DNA from: Phytophthora hibernalis
Taxonomy: Eukaryota > Oomycota > Peronosporomycetes > Peronosporales > Peronosporaceae
Direction: 5' to 3'
Assembly (NCBI GenBank): GCA_012656075.1
Contig: JAAKBF010000190.1
Coordinates: 186,001-250,000, forward strand
Length of the DNA stretch: 64,000 bases
The notes under the pieces are model-generated. The model did no database searches, had not been told where the DNA came from, and worked only from the letters and a program-made list of their open reading frames with translations. Numbering within the stretch: the stretch's first letter is position 1; every line of letters starts with the position of its first letter. The translations under genes were made by a program, and so were the position numbers. Shown piece by piece: positions 48,001 through 58,624 of this stretch.

Positions 48001-48935
48001 GTGGTCGAAGTTCAGAGCTTCAGCTGGCGTCCTTTCCTTGATTTGTTTTCCCGTCATGTTCTTGGTAGTCGGCGTGACACCTTTCTTGACCGTCATGAGC
48101 CGTTTCTTTGACGCACCAGGTGGTGTCCGGATGTTCAAGCGGAAGAGAGCACCCCCAGGTCGGCTTAGATTACGGTCCTTGGCCATGACTTCACAGTCCT
48201 TCATCCTGTGCCCTTCTTCAAAGCAGTAGTAGCAGCTAGCATTCGCACTGATAGCTTCATCCTGGGTCCGTTTCCTTCCCGTTTGCTTCTTGGCCACATT
48301 AATCGCCACAGGACGCCTCTTGTCCGTCAGCATATTGATCTCCTTCTTGGAACGATCACCTAAAACGCGCCGCAGGCTTATCTCGACGTTTTCGATGGTA
48401 AACCACTCTTCCGTCAGGCTTATGGTGCCCCCAGAACTCACTCGGAAGCTGGGCTAGCACCTCCATACCCAACCAGTGTTCGGTCACCATCTTCTTACCA
48501 ACTAGCCCCGTCATCTTCCTGGTGATGTCGTAGCTTCTTGAGCTGAGCGAATAGGGCTCCCAGACTGCCCCAATTGGCTGCGATGATCCGGTCCCATTGT
48601 CGTCGCAGCTCAATCACACCTCCAGCATCCCCAACCCCGTACCTTTTCTCTAGCTCCTTCCAGATGTCGCATGGCCTCATCCTCGACACTGAGTCAGGTA
48701 ACCCTGAGAGGAACACATTGGTCAGCGATTGGTTGAACAGGTTCAACATGGATGACTTAGCCCGTGTCCAATGCTGGTGATGCCAACGCATCTCCCTGGA
48801 ATTTTCCTTAGAGGTGTCCTCGGTGATCGTAATGGTCGGCTCATCCGGATGTCCATCCAGGAAATCCGCCATTAGTACCGTCGCAACAGGCTGGTCCTTT
48901 TCCAGCAACCCGCGCTCATACACATGGTCCATCTC
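45054..48935 (-). mobile_element. Copia part D: gag through first half of RNase H
   Basis: Minus-strand gag begins MDHVYERGLLEKDQPVATVL at 48,935 (UBN2-type gag). Next come a zinc knuckle (CYYCFEEGHRMKDC), the protease (WVVDTGAGHAIS, about 47,820) and Gag_pre-integrase (EWHLRLGHVGRGRL). The integrase has VVDDATAYKWYF and RTDGGTEFGHKIL then EENGSAERAHQ. Reverse transcriptase has MDDNTIAASDMKLM near 45,600, followed by RNase H (TRPDIANAVRELSKFL, LYTDASFANANEKRKSVTGY). The domain stops at GYVSIM near 45,054. The 5' LTR is at 49,269-49,066. Many frame breaks show that it is inactive as read. Confidence 0.85.
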
Positions 48936-49065
48936 ACAAACGTGGGTCCCTCACATAGTGTATTCTCTATTCCGACCCATGAACTTCTCCAGCCCGAGAG
49001 TAGGTGCACCCCTATTGTGTCCTGTGCTCATCGTGCGTGGAGGTTTCTTCGGTACGTATCTAAAA

Positions 49066-49269
49066 TGTTAGCCTAGTTATTTGGCCGTCAGTTTGGAAGT
49101 GAGGAGGACTTTCAAGGTGGGCATTATGCCACGCGTCCTCCTCTCCACTCAACATCCTTCGGCAAATTGTGTTTTACTTAGTAAGTATCCTTATGAAGTA
49201 ATATCTGTTGTGCTTTTTGTATTGAATATATATGTGTGTATATTCAGCCAATCATATAGGTTCTTAACA
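49066..49269 (-). repeat. 5' LTR of Copia element D/B
   Basis: On the minus strand it begins TGTTAAGAACCTATATG (49,269) and ends CTAACA (49,066), 204 bases with short inverted ends. It matches 42,806-42,980 on the opposite strand. The right flank lacks an obvious 5-base duplication shared with the other LTR, as expected if the element has been rearranged. I could not identify its primer binding site. Confidence 0.75.
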
Positions 49270-49388
49270 AGTTCTCGCGTACACATATCTCGCGGTGTAA
49301 CCAACCTGCGTACTACCGGTACCGGTATATCGAAATGTTAAATAGGTTAGAAATTACTCGAGAACACACAAAATTACTTTTACGTAAA

Positions 49389-50306
49389 ATGGCCGAATCC
49401 GAGTCACGCTTCGAGGTGTTGGAGGAGGAGACGCACTTCCCCGTGATGCACCCCAAAAGCGTCGATCAGAAGGCGGAGGAACAGGAGGAGGAGAAGAAGG
49501 AGGAGTCGCTGGAGCAGCAGTTGGAACGTCTCGTGCTCAGCATCAAGGACCAGGAGATTGCGGAGGAAGGAGACGAAGAAGCCAAAGACTCGAGCGACCG
49601 CGTCAAGCAGGCGTCGAAGGCCAAGGAGCTCGGCAACAAGTGGGTGTCAGTTATAGTTTTTCACAGTATTAGAGACAGAGGTTGTCATTGACAATGATTT
49701 GTGCCTCAGGTTCTTCTCTCGGGGCAGCTACTTAGACGCCATCGAGTGCTACACGACGGCTCTGAAGTTTTGCCCGGCGGAGGAAGAGTATGCATACAAC
49801 AGGGTGAGTTGGCAGTACATTTATTATTTGCTGGGTGTAAGGCTCGTACGCTGACGTTTGTGTCATTGCAGGCCGTGTACTTCAGCAACAGGGCGGCGTG
49901 TCTGCTGCGGCTCGGACGCACCGAGGAGTCGGTGGACGACTGCACGCAGGCGGTGACACTGTCGCCCACATACGTGAAGGCTCTGTTGCGGCGAGCTGAA
50001 GCGCTCGAGAAGTTGGACAAACTGGAGGAGGCGCTGGCGGACTACGACGCCGTGCTGAAGATCGACCCGACGGTGCGCTCGGCGGTGAACGGCCATGAAC
50101 GGCTGCAGAAGGTCGTGCACGAACGGCAGGAGAAGATGAAGGCCGAGATGATGGACAAGCTCAAGGGATTCGGTAACACTATCCTGGGAAAGTTTGGACT
50201 CAGCACCGACAACTTCCAGATGGTGCAGGACCCCGCGACGGGGTCGTACAGCATCAACTTCCAGCAGAACCAAGGTCAGCCAGGTCAGCAGGAACAGCAA
50301 AAGTAG
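49389..50306 (+). CDS. TTC1: TTC1-like TPR co-chaperone adaptor
   Basis: Three exons (49,389-49,639; 49,710-49,803; 49,872-50,306) encode 259 residues without a break. The N-terminal third is acidic and Glu-rich. A TPR domain follows (KAKELGNKFFSRGSYLDAIE, then FSNRAACLLRLGRTEESVDD, then KALLRRAEALEKLDKLEEAL). The tail is diagnostic of TTC1: DKLKGFGNTILGKFGLSTDN and a GSYSINFQQN ending. TTC1 binds Hsp70/Hsp90-type chaperones and, in animals, a Ras and G-protein partners. The gene is convergent with the neighbour at 50,415 (108 bases between stops). Its first codon lies about 120 bases from the Copia LTR end at 49,269, so the promoter may overlap the repeat border. Confidence 0.9.
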
Positions 50307-50414
50307 AAGAACAACGGATGATGCACAGCAGAAAGCTATGAAAGTGTACAAGACTCTCGTCTGTAAAAGCACATTGATTTGCAATCCGAACTCTTCTGTT
50401 CCAACTCACAGTCC

Positions 50415-51753
50415 TTACTTTTTCTTGTCTTTCTTGCCTCCTTTTTTGCCACCTCCTCCTTTCTTGTTCTTGGCGACCATTTTGACGTATTCCCGACGAC
50501 AGAGCACGCCGCGGTACACCTTTTGGATGCAGGTGGCTGCATTGTAGATCATCTGTGAGCATTTTCAACAAGTTTTCGACCATGAGGTAATTATGACAAA
50601 TTCAAAACGCAGACACCAACAAACCAGTTGCTTCTCGCGTTCCCGTGCTCGAATCTCCTCCAGCACGCGCTCCTCGGCATTGATACGCGATTGCTCCTCG
50701 TCGATCTGCCAGATAAAACGTCAGCATGAATTTGCCTTACGATGACAACAATACAAACGAGACGCACCTTGAGGAAATGCTCGTTGAACTGCTCACATTG
50801 CGCGCGATCAGTCCGGAAGGTATTCTCCAGTACACGTAGCTCGGTCTCCATAGCCTCCATCTCGCCATCGAATTTCTCCACTACAGCCGCGACCTCGGCT
50901 GCCATTTTGCACTTCTTCTTGCGAAGGCCGTCCTCCTCTTCCTGGTGTTCCTGTGCCATCTTGTCAGTTTGTAACTCTAGCGCAGAAGCTTGGTCCAGCA
51001 ACAGCTTCATCTCTTCCGAGTGCTGATCGTGAGCCTTGGCCTGTGCCTCCTTAAGATCCGTCTCAATCATCATGAGTTCATGAGACGCGGTCTGTTCGAA
51101 CAGCAAAAACATACAAGTTAGCACTCAATTTCAACACTGCTACCAATACTCCGCACCTGGTTGATCGTGTGCAGTTCGGTGCGCAGCTTTTGCACTTGTG
51201 CATCCAGCAGGGCCACCTCTTCCTCCTTGGTCTTCCGCATCTCCGTGAGTTTCTCTCGAATCGCCAACCGTTCGTCTTCAGCCTGCTTCATGCGGCTCTC
51301 CGCCACAGCCATAAGTTCCTTCTTGGACTTGGTATCTTCCAGCGTCCTGTCCAACTGAGCGTGCGTGAGGTCTGTGAGCTCGGACAGCGCCTTCACGAGC
51401 ATCTGCAGGTCCTCGGACCGGTCGTGCGCCGTTGTGCCCTTATGGTAGAGCACTTCGACCGCCACCGGGTTCTCGCGTAAGTCTCGACACAGTGAGCGTG
51501 CAGTCACGCGAACTTGGTCGGCGATGTCATCTTGTCGGCTGTCCATTGCCTGCGTCGCTTGCTGGAAAAGCTGCTCCCACCGCCAATGTTCACGCAGCAG
51601 TTCGGCCGAGTTGAGACAGCGACTTTCTCGCAGCGCCTCCAGCAGCGACATCTGCGGCTCCAGCGGTACATACGTGAGGTAGTTGAGGCGGTCCAGCAGA
51701 TCGCCCATGACCGCCATCATGCGCTGCGACTCGACATTCGTGAGCTTCTGCAT
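50415..51753 (-). CDS. Dynein regulatory complex IQ protein (DRC10/IQCD-like; DRC9 possible)
   Basis: Four exons (51,753-51,157; 51,091-50,768; 50,705-50,625; 50,552-50,415) encode 379 residues with clean phases. The N-terminus (LTNVESQRMMAVMGDLLDRL) is followed by long coiled coils through exons 1-3. The last exon has one IQ motif (CIQKVYRGVLCRREY) and a Lys/Gly-rich tail. This architecture fits the IQ-containing subunits of the nexin-dynein regulatory complex of motile flagella. The IQ would bind calmodulin. The early ESQRMMAVM motif favours DRC10; the KGKK-type tail is also seen in DRC9. Oomycete zoospores are biflagellate, which suits this role. Confidence 0.75.
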
Positions 51754-51975
51754 GGCGGTTCGTGGTGGCGCTCTGCAGCAGAATCGGGAATGAAGAGACG
51801 CGAGCCCAAACCAGGAATGGACAAGTGCTCATAACGTTATTATGTTTTACGTGCTATATGTTGATGTGCATTCGAAGAGAAGAACCATTCATTAAATTCA
51901 TGCAAAAGCTTCGTGCACGTCTTGGATTGCGCGGAAACCAGTGTCCATCTGGATCACTTCAACATGGTTCAATGT

Positions 51976-51993
51976 TGGTGTGTCGACACACCA
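51976..51993. promoter_or_regulatory. Perfect 18-base palindrome in divergent intergenic region
   Basis: TGGTGTGTCGACACACCA is fully palindromic and lies between the divergent DRC10-like and cystatin-like genes (51,754-52,128). A nearly identical palindrome stands before the NIPA gene at 60,528. The rest of the 375-base intergenic stretch shows no gene. Confidence 0.5.
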
Positions 51994-52128
51994 CTTCATT
52001 CCCATACAAACGCCCAGTCCTTGCTCCCATCGTTTGCTGCATCCCAGCTGCGGTCTCTCGAGCTGATCTCACTTTTGAAAAAGCCAGCTAAGGATCAAGC
52101 AAATACAGCCCAGTCGATTCCGATCACC

Positions 52129-53093
52129 ATGCGCGCCGCCCTCTCGTTCCTCGTGGCGCTCCCGCGCTCGCAGCCGCCCAGGAGTCGTGACCGTCGGCAT
52201 GACCGGCAGCTGGCACACGGCCAACGTGACAGCCGACAACACGCAGCTGCTGGCGGACGCGCTCTCGGGCAGCAGCTTCTCCAAGTCGGTGGGCGACACG
52301 CGCGTGTGCTACTCGGAGGTGGCGTCCGTGGAGACGCAGGTGGTGGCCGGCACCAACTACCGCTTCCACATTGACGGCTGCGATGTGACGGACTCGGACG
52401 GCGAGTGCTCGAGCTCGACGCTGACGTCCTGCACGCCGACGGAGTTCGTAGTGCAGATCTTCCAGCAGACGTGGACGAGCACACTCAAGGTCACGGGCAT
52501 CAAGGCGGTGGAGGCTGCCAGTAGTGCGGCCAGTGCAAGTGTCGAGGAGGAGCAGAAGACGCTGCAAACGACGCAGAGTACGTGATGCGCTTGCTGTATC
52601 TTTAGGAAGGCAGGGGTTAAGCCAGCAATTCAACTTCATTTTACTCTTTGGCGGCTATTGTTAACGCTCTTGTTGTGGTTGCTGTGTTGCTGTAGCTTCG
52701 GAGGAGCTGGTGACGCAGTTGAACGATGCGGACCTGACGGAGGACGAGAAGGAGGCGGTGGACGGGTGGATCGACGCCAACGGCCTGAACCAGTACGGAG
52801 ATGAAGCCACGCGGATGTACGTTGGAGGGACGCCGCTCTTTGACGAGAACACGGGGGCGACAACGGATCGCTACGTCTACATCCTCAGTCGCCACTCGGA
52901 CCGTCCGTGGCAGGAGACGGCCAAAATGTTTGCGGTGGAAGTGGATGAGACGCAGGGCGGAGGAACTGTGGCTGGTGTGCTCGCTATGCTGGGCGTGTTT
53001 ACCGTGGTGCTGGCTGGCGTGGCAGTGCTCAAGTTGCACCAAGGACGTCGTGAGCGCTTCCGCTACAACCCCATCCACAACCGCGAGCAGTGA
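52129..53093 (+). CDS. Cystatin-like extracellular protease inhibitor, membrane-anchored
   Basis: Exon 1 is 52,129-52,577 and exon 2 is 52,696-53,093. The start MRAALSFLVAL is a signal-peptide core. Within 25 bases two one-base gaps (near 52,161 and 52,184) break the frame; read across them, an ALAAAQE-type cleavage site leads into VTVGMTGSW. The cystatin domain is clear: N-terminal Gly, ADNTQLLADALS helix, VETQVVAG (the QxVxG inhibitory loop) and NYRFHIDGC, with further Cys and QQTWTSTL as the second hairpin. This matches the EPIC class of oomycete cysteine-protease inhibitors, which act on papain-like host proteases in the apoplast. Unlike typical EPICs, exon 2 adds a linker and a membrane segment (GTVAGVLAMLGVFTVVLAGV) with a short basic tail, so the inhibitor would be tethered to the cell surface. 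Confidence 0.8.
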
Positions 53094-53469
53094 GTGACCA
53101 ACGAGGCGACAAGCTCGGGAAGAAGCCGCAAGAAAGGAAACAGTTTGTATGTTACGCAATATGAGCCGTCATTTATCGCAAGTGCGAACGTGATTCCAAG
53201 TATCAATAACTGCGTTGGTGAACGCCGATGCAAAAACAGCAAAGAAGAAGGCGAACAGGACGTTACCCCAAAGCGCCCGTCGGCTGTGTGTGAAGTCAGC
53301 GAATGTGGTTGGAAGCTGCTGGGTGCTCGCTCCCATGCCTGTCCGTTAGAGACGCAGTTTTTCCCGCTGTATTCTTCTCGCCACAAAGACAAGTTAGAGA
53401 CAATCGACACAACTAAGTTTCGAGGTTCCGGCTCAAGTAAAGCACCTCGGACTTGACCGTTGCTGCAGT
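53094..53469 (+). other. Intergenic stretch
   Basis: I see no gene. A short open frame crosses it without recognisable features. Confidence 0.4.
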
Positions 53470-54673
53470 ATGTCTACCTCTACACAAGACAAGATGTCCG
53501 AAGTCCTGGCGGACGCAATTTTGATACTGTCCACGGCTTCGTCCGGGTCCGATAATCACGATCGCTTCGACGGCGAGAGCTCCAGCTCTGCCATGCAGCA
53601 GAACACTGCTCAATGGTATTTCGTCGATGATACTATTGGAAACGAGGACAGCGATACTGACAGCGGAAGCGGGACAATAGTCGATGATATTACTGGAAAC
53701 GGGGACAGCGGCAGTGACAGTGACAGCGGAAGCGGGTCGTGGATATTTGACACGATGGCTGGGGTTGGTCGTTCGTGTCTCTCACACAGAACACCGCTCA
53801 AGTTGCACTCGATGCCGTCCGCTACCAGCGCAATTACGCTCGGACAGTTACCTCCAGACTGTGTTTGCACTACATCGACACCATTCGCAAGCGGGTGAGC
53901 GGTGGCTTGACATACTACCTTTTCAATGTCGATGGGTGTGTCAGCTCACTGGTCGAGGCAACAGGTCGCTGTGATATCTACTACTGCAGGCCGTACACGT
54001 ACGAGTTGCAGCTAACGCAGAAATATGTCGGGGAGACGTGTTCATCGTGCAGTCGATTTACAAGACGGTGGATCAGAAGACATTGAACGAATTTCGGGAA
54101 GAAGAAAGTAACTTGGATTGGTCAACCGTGCTGGACGCAGAGGAAGGTATTAGGAGTGAATCGGTCATCAAACAGGCAGAGATTCCGCTTAAACGTGACC
54201 AACCTGCGGCTTGGCGGGGTGCTAGCACTGCGTTTCTGGTGGGGTCTACTTTCTTGGAGGGTCAGGAAGCGGAGGTTCTACCAATTGCTGCGAACAGTGA
54301 CGTAAGGAATTTCTTGAAATTTACCGCAGATCAGCAACAAGCCACCACCCAGTCGCTGTCCCTCCATGCCAGTTCAATGTCTTTGTCTGAGGCGCATCCA
54401 GAAGTAGTAGGTAGTGACAGCCCAGGAGCCGCGACAGTTGCTGTCATTGGAATCGCTGCAGTGGCAGTGTCGACGATCGCTTTCGTCTTGGCCCTTGTTG
54501 TGGCTCGGTGGCGCACACAAGTGAAGAGCAAACAACGCGCAATGAGCCTAGAGAATTCGTCTTTGCGCGGCACACTCAATTCAGTGGAGAATACGATCTC
54601 CATGGTCAGTAGAGGTAGTATTGGCATCGATATCAGGCAAACTGACTTCGAGAAGGTCGAGTTCTTCAGTTGA
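53470..54673 (+). CDS. Cystatin-like membrane protein 2, two frame breaks
   Basis: The start at 53,470 (MSTSTQDKMSEVLADAILIL) leads into a Ser/Asp/Gly-rich acidic repeat (DSDTDSGSG, DSGSDSDSGSGS). A cystatin-like domain follows: SLTQNTAQVALDAVRY helix, SRLCLHYIDTIRKRVSGG, YYLFNVDGCVSSL, YTYELQLTQK and VFIVQSIY. The position of the QxVxG loop reads KRVSG. Near residues 180-200 of the C-terminal part is one membrane segment (ATVAVIGIAAVAVSTIAFVL) before a basic tail. Two one-base gaps (near 53,771-53,775 and in the G run at 54,030-54,033) are needed to join the three frames; the intact paralogue at 54,959 shows the same order without breaks. No signal peptide is visible at the N-terminus. Confidence 0.7.
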
Positions 54674-54958
54674 AACAAAGTCGTAAGAACTGTCCTGAGG
54701 CTGTTTGTCACTCAATAAATTCGTGATTGCATCGATTGCCGTTCGCCGCTGGTTGCTGTTACTTCGAAGTGGATAAAGCAAAGCAAACACTACATGTAAC
54801 AAACAACCCGCAATAAGTGTCGATGACATCGGTGTTTCTGAAGACTATCAAAGGTCGTTGTCGGGAAATTCCTGCCGTCCATTTATGAGATCCTAAACCA
54901 CTTTTGGATTCGCAGTCCGTGAAAGCGCGTTTACTACCCTGTTTGTTGCGTTGCCAGG

Positions 54959-55933
54959 ATGGCGTCCACCTCAAATGACACCGACAATACTGTTGAACGT
55001 GCATTCGTGCCCAAGGACGCGGTACCAGCTCGTATTGTCGACACCATCCAACTCGAATTTGATGCGGCGGCGGGTGGCACCTGGACATTCGTGTCGCTCA
55101 CCCAAGACGTCGCTCAGATTGCACTCGATGCTGTGCGCTACCGACTCAACTACGCTCGGGTTGTTACCTCCAGACTGTGTCTGCACTACATTAACACAAT
55201 TCGCAAGCGGGTGAGCGGTGGCTTGACAAAATACCTTTTCGACGTCGACGGGTGTGTCAGCTCATTGGTCGAGGCAACAGGTCGCTGTGATATCTACTAC
55301 TGCAGGCCGTACACGTACGAGTTGCAGCTAACGCAGAAATCAATTGGGAGTGACGTGTTCATCGTGCAGTCGATTTATAAAACGGTCGACCAGAAAACGT
55401 TAGACGATTTTCGGGATGAACTCAGCAACCTGGACTGGTCTACCGAGATAGAGGCTGGAATCGAAGAGTACCCAGTCTCTAGTCCTCTTCGGCCTTTCGG
55501 GCAGAGCGAACAGACAGTGGATGGTCAATCTAGTGGCGAAGAAGAGCTGAATCTTCCGACGGATGAAGAAGAAGGTATCAATTGGGTATCTACCGACATC
55601 ATGGAAAACAACTTTTGGAAACCTCCACCTCTCGTGACGCAACGAGCCGCCACTGAGTCGTTATCCCTTCGTGTTGGGCCCGTAACCATGGCATCTTTGA
55701 AAACAGAGGCCCCCAATACTGCTGACGTAACAATCGTAGGCATTATCGCCGTTGCTACGGTTTTGGTGTCTACCGTCTCTGTCGTGGCAGCTCTCATGGT
55801 TAAGCAACGTACGCGGTCGAACACAGTCAAGCGCGCAGTGAATCAAGCGTATCCACCCTTGCGTAGCGCGGAACCGATCACTTTCAGCACCACCGAGAAC
55901 ATGATCCGAACAGATTCGCTTTCCAGAGATTGA
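54959..55933 (+). CDS. Cystatin-like membrane protein 3
   Basis: One intact exon encodes 324 residues from the ATG at 54,959 (MASTSNDTDNTVERAFVPKD). It is the paralogue of the gene at 53,470; the shared block from SLTQ to the YKTVDQKTL region is nearly identical, including RKRVSGG and DVDGCVSSLVEATGRCDIYY. The first inhibitory residue (Gln in canonical cystatins) is Lys or Arg here, and there are extra cysteines (GRCDIYYC). An acidic spacer (EEELNLPTDEEEG) leads to a membrane segment at about residues 260-283 (IVGIIAVATVLVSTVSVVAA) and a basic tail. No N-terminal signal peptide is visible, so either it is supplied by an unseen upstream exon or the membrane segment alone directs insertion. Bases 54,674-54,958 between the two paralogues hold no gene that I recognise. 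Confidence 0.7.
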   Translation: MASTSNDTDNTVERAFVPKDAVPARIVDTIQLEFDAAAGGTWTFVSLTQDVAQIALDAVRYRLNYARVVTSRLCLHYINTIRKRVSGGLTKYLFDVDGCVSSLVEATGRCDIYYCRPYTYELQLTQKSIGSDVFIVQSIYKTVDQKTLDDFRDELSNLDWSTEIEAGIEEYPVSSPLRPFGQSEQTVDGQSSGEEELNLPTDEEEGINWVSTDIMENNFWKPPPLVTQRAATESLSLRVGPVTMASLKTEAPNTADVTIVGIIAVATVLVSTVSVVAALMVKQRTRSNTVKRAVNQAYPPLRSAEPITFSTTENMIRTDSLSRD

Positions 55934-55980
55934 CCATGCTTAAAATGCCATGCTGCACTTGCGATTGACTGTTGAGTAGC

Positions 55981-58216
55981 TTACAGTCCGGCTACTGCAG
56001 CCCGAATACTGCTCAACAGATCCATGTGCTCGATTTGAGGTGGCTTCTTCGCCTTAGTACCTTTAGCAGCAGCATCCTTAGATGAACTTTTGCCAAGGAC
56101 GTGATCGCACGCCTCGCTGTCTGATGGCTCAGCCCGGTTAGCCCGGTTAACAAATACATGCCGAATGCCTGGAGCCGCAGCAAAGTACATGTGCAGCAAG
56201 ACTGGGTTGAACCGGCAAGACGATTCCCTCACTCCGTCAATAGGACTTTCTGTCAAATCTACTCGGGCGTTTGTTAGTTGGACGCGAACAGCAAGATTAT
56301 CACTTAAGCGGCACAGCAAGGACCTATCTGGTTCCTCGCCCAAATCACCAACTAATTGGCACGCGCCATCACGAAGCTTGCCCAGTGCATCCCATTGACG
56401 AACGATAGCACCGCTGTTGACGTCGAATAGCAAGCCATTCCCATCTGAAGTCGTCGAGATCAACGTTTTCCGCTTGGATAGGCATTTAAGAAGCCCACAC
56501 CAGCAGGATCAAAACTTAGTGCAACCTGACCATCCTTGTGAGCTGCGTATACCCGATAGCCACTTCGCTCCGATGAGGTCTCAAAATCAATGCTCACCGC
56601 TACGTTTCCAGAGGGCCATCTGGCTATCGCAGATCCATCATACCGTACCTGAATGGCAGTCACCGTGCTGTTTGAGTACATGACACTGTATTCTTCATCT
56701 TGGCTGAACGGTAGTAACTCATTCGGTGGAACTACCTCTGTCTTCAGCTTGGTGCGCACCTTAGACTTACCGTCACCCGGTAAGCGGGAGTGCAGCCTCT
56801 TCTTCTTCTTGAGAAAACTATCTCCGTCAAATGTCGGTAGTGTCAGCACCGAGTCCAACAAAGCCGATATTCCAGCACTTGTACTCTGAATCTCCTCAAT
56901 CCTGTCCAGTGAACGATCCCGAACTTCATCGTTAATCCCTTCGCCAGCAAGTACTTTCAAGTTTCTCGTAATCTCGTCCTGGTTGTTTTCAGTCTCGGTT
57001 TGAGCGAAAGCTGCAGCATCCAAAGTCTTCACTTGAAATTCTTCGACCTCTTCTTCTGTTGAGTTGTTATTCAATACAACTGTCGAATCTCCATTTCTGT
57101 CCAAAAGAATGAAATCCTGAACCGGGAAGGCACGCATAAATTCCTCAGCTATCATCTAACGAGAAAGCAACATCGTCAACAAGTACAGCTCGCGCATTAG
57201 GAACTACCAGTAGGACACGCAGCCTCGCTGCGGTGGAAATTTGTTCAGCTACCTGTTTCTTCAATTGTGGCGGCTTTGCCATAGGTATAGTCGCCGCAGG
57301 CCCAGCAGATTCTTCATTCGCGGTCGGATCTACTCGTCAACATTAAATCCTTAGGCTCGACTAATTAGTCATATACGATCGCAAACTAACCTTCGGATCG
57401 ACCAGACAAAGAGAAAAACGAGCAGTCTGTCGCACCAGAATCCAATGTTACTCTTTCTTCAGCATGCCGAGCTTCGACTCGTAGCTCTTCAGTAACCACG
57501 ACGGTGTCCACACGTTGCAACCACGGCAGCACCTTGAGAATCACCAAGCTGCTCCAAATCCATACAATTCCTTGTCATTGCCCTCTTAATATACAAGAAG
57601 AGCGATCGGTATTAACGTACACATAATCGTCTCTCTCTGTGCACGGGTTCGGGTGGATTATCAGGGTCTGGAGCGCCGTGAGCTTCTGCAGATGCGCGAG
57701 CTGGGCACTTTCAACGCGGTTGTCTCTCACCCACAATTCCTCAAGCTGAGTCAACGCTGCAACCGAGCTTAGATCGGTAACCTGGTTATTTGAACACTTG
57801 AGTACCAACAGACTCGACAGTGTGGTCGCCTCCTGCAGACTCTCCACGACGTTGTGCGAGATGTCGAGGCTACGAAGCTCTTTCATCTGCAGCATCAGCG
57901 CAAACAGAAGAATTAACCAGCAGCATGCGGTTGCTTTCCAAAAATATTATATCCGAGGCAAAGGAACCAACCTGCTCCAGACCGCTCAAGCTTCTGAGAC
58001 TATTGAACTATGAAGCACACATCCAGCCTAAATAATACCATTCCCCAAAGACTGCAACCTAACAGCAGCACACACCGCCACATTGAGGTACTGCGCTGTC
58101 GGCATGACGTGCGCTACGTCTTCCAGACTCGACAGCTGCTCGTCCGCCACAATAAGCTGCCTCTCGTCCGCGTTCTCGATCCGCATGGCTCCACTTGATG
58201 TGTCGTTTCGCGGCAT
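55981..58216 (-). CDS. LRR protein fused to a FAM194 (ERICH6-like) domain, two frame breaks
   Basis: Exons are 58,216-58,076, 58,007-57,972, 57,886-57,621, 57,551-57,391 and 57,329-55,981. The LRR part has FNSLRSLSGLEQ, LRSLDISHNVVESLQEA and LEELWVRDNRVESAQL repeats with the usual end cap (HPNPCTERDDYV, then LPWLQRVD) formed across intron 57,620-57,552. The second half has a helical linker and a basic KKKKRLHSR patch, then the FAM194 pattern (VRYDGSAIARWPSGNVAVSI, LSFDPAGVGFLNAYPSGKR, LLFDVNSGAIVRQWDALG, LAVRVQLTNARVDL). Two one-base breaks (near 57,157 and 56,463) are needed; joined, the length is about 650 residues. No start codon or promoter separates the halves, so I read one gene, but two genes remain possible. 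FAM194 proteins are linked to cilia or sperm in animals; function here is inferred. Confidence 0.65.
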
Positions 58217-58309
58217 ACTAGCATGCCACGTCAGAGTTTTCGGGATCCCATCCAACAGCATATTTTGCCTCCACCCAAGCACCCAACATTTCGCAAAGCA
58301 ATCTGCACC
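58217..58309. promoter_or_regulatory. 93-base divergent promoter
   Basis: Only 93 bases separate the start codons of the LRR-FAM194 gene and TIM10. A CACGTCAGAG site and CCAACA and CCCAACA elements are present. It is the tightest divergent spacer in the window. Confidence 0.4.
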
Positions 58310-58624
58310 ATGAATTTCGGCGGAATGATGGGCGGAGGCGCGGCTCCGGGCGTGCCCCAGCAGCCCTCGCAGCAGTCGCAGCTCATGATGGCCAAGGTGG
58401 AGATGGCGTCCTACGCCGACCTGTTCGAGCGCCTCTCGCGCGTGTGCTTCCAGAAGTGCAAGTTCAAGTACAGCGACGGCCAGCTCAACGTGGGCGAGAT
58501 GAGCTGCATCGACCGCTGCGCCGGCAAGTACATGCAGGCCTACAGCTCGTTGGGCGTCAAGATGGCGCAGGTGGAGAAGGAGATCATGGACCAGGCGGGC
58601 GCCAGTGCCGGTGCGCAGCAATAG
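58310..58624 (+). CDS. TIM10: Small TIM chaperone TIM10
   Basis: A single exon encodes 104 residues with a twin CX3C signature: Cys46-x3-Cys50 and Cys66-x3-Cys70, 15 residues apart. The helix before it (MASYADLFERLSRVCFQKCK) and the GEMSCIDRCAGKYMQ motif fit TIM10 rather than TIM8, TIM9 or TIM13. The Gly/Met/Gln-rich N-terminal extension (about 30 residues) is longer than in yeast. TIM10 with TIM9 forms the hexameric chaperone that carries hydrophobic precursors across the mitochondrial intermembrane space. The gene is convergent with the kinase gene at 58,882 (257 bases, no gene seen). Confidence 0.9.
   Translation: MNFGGMMGGGAAPGVPQQPSQQSQLMMAKVEMASYADLFERLSRVCFQKCKFKYSDGQLNVGEMSCIDRCAGKYMQAYSSLGVKMAQVEKEIMDQAGASAGAQQ

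Noticed and set aside
42806..49269. Inverted LTRs read as one large palindromic or foldback element
   Set aside because: The coding parts inside are from different Copia proteins, and the domain order is explained better by an inversion that rejoins both genes.
52124..52639. Minus-strand 171-residue frame opposite the cystatin gene
   Set aside because: Arg/His-rich shadow frame without motifs, opposite a recognised domain.
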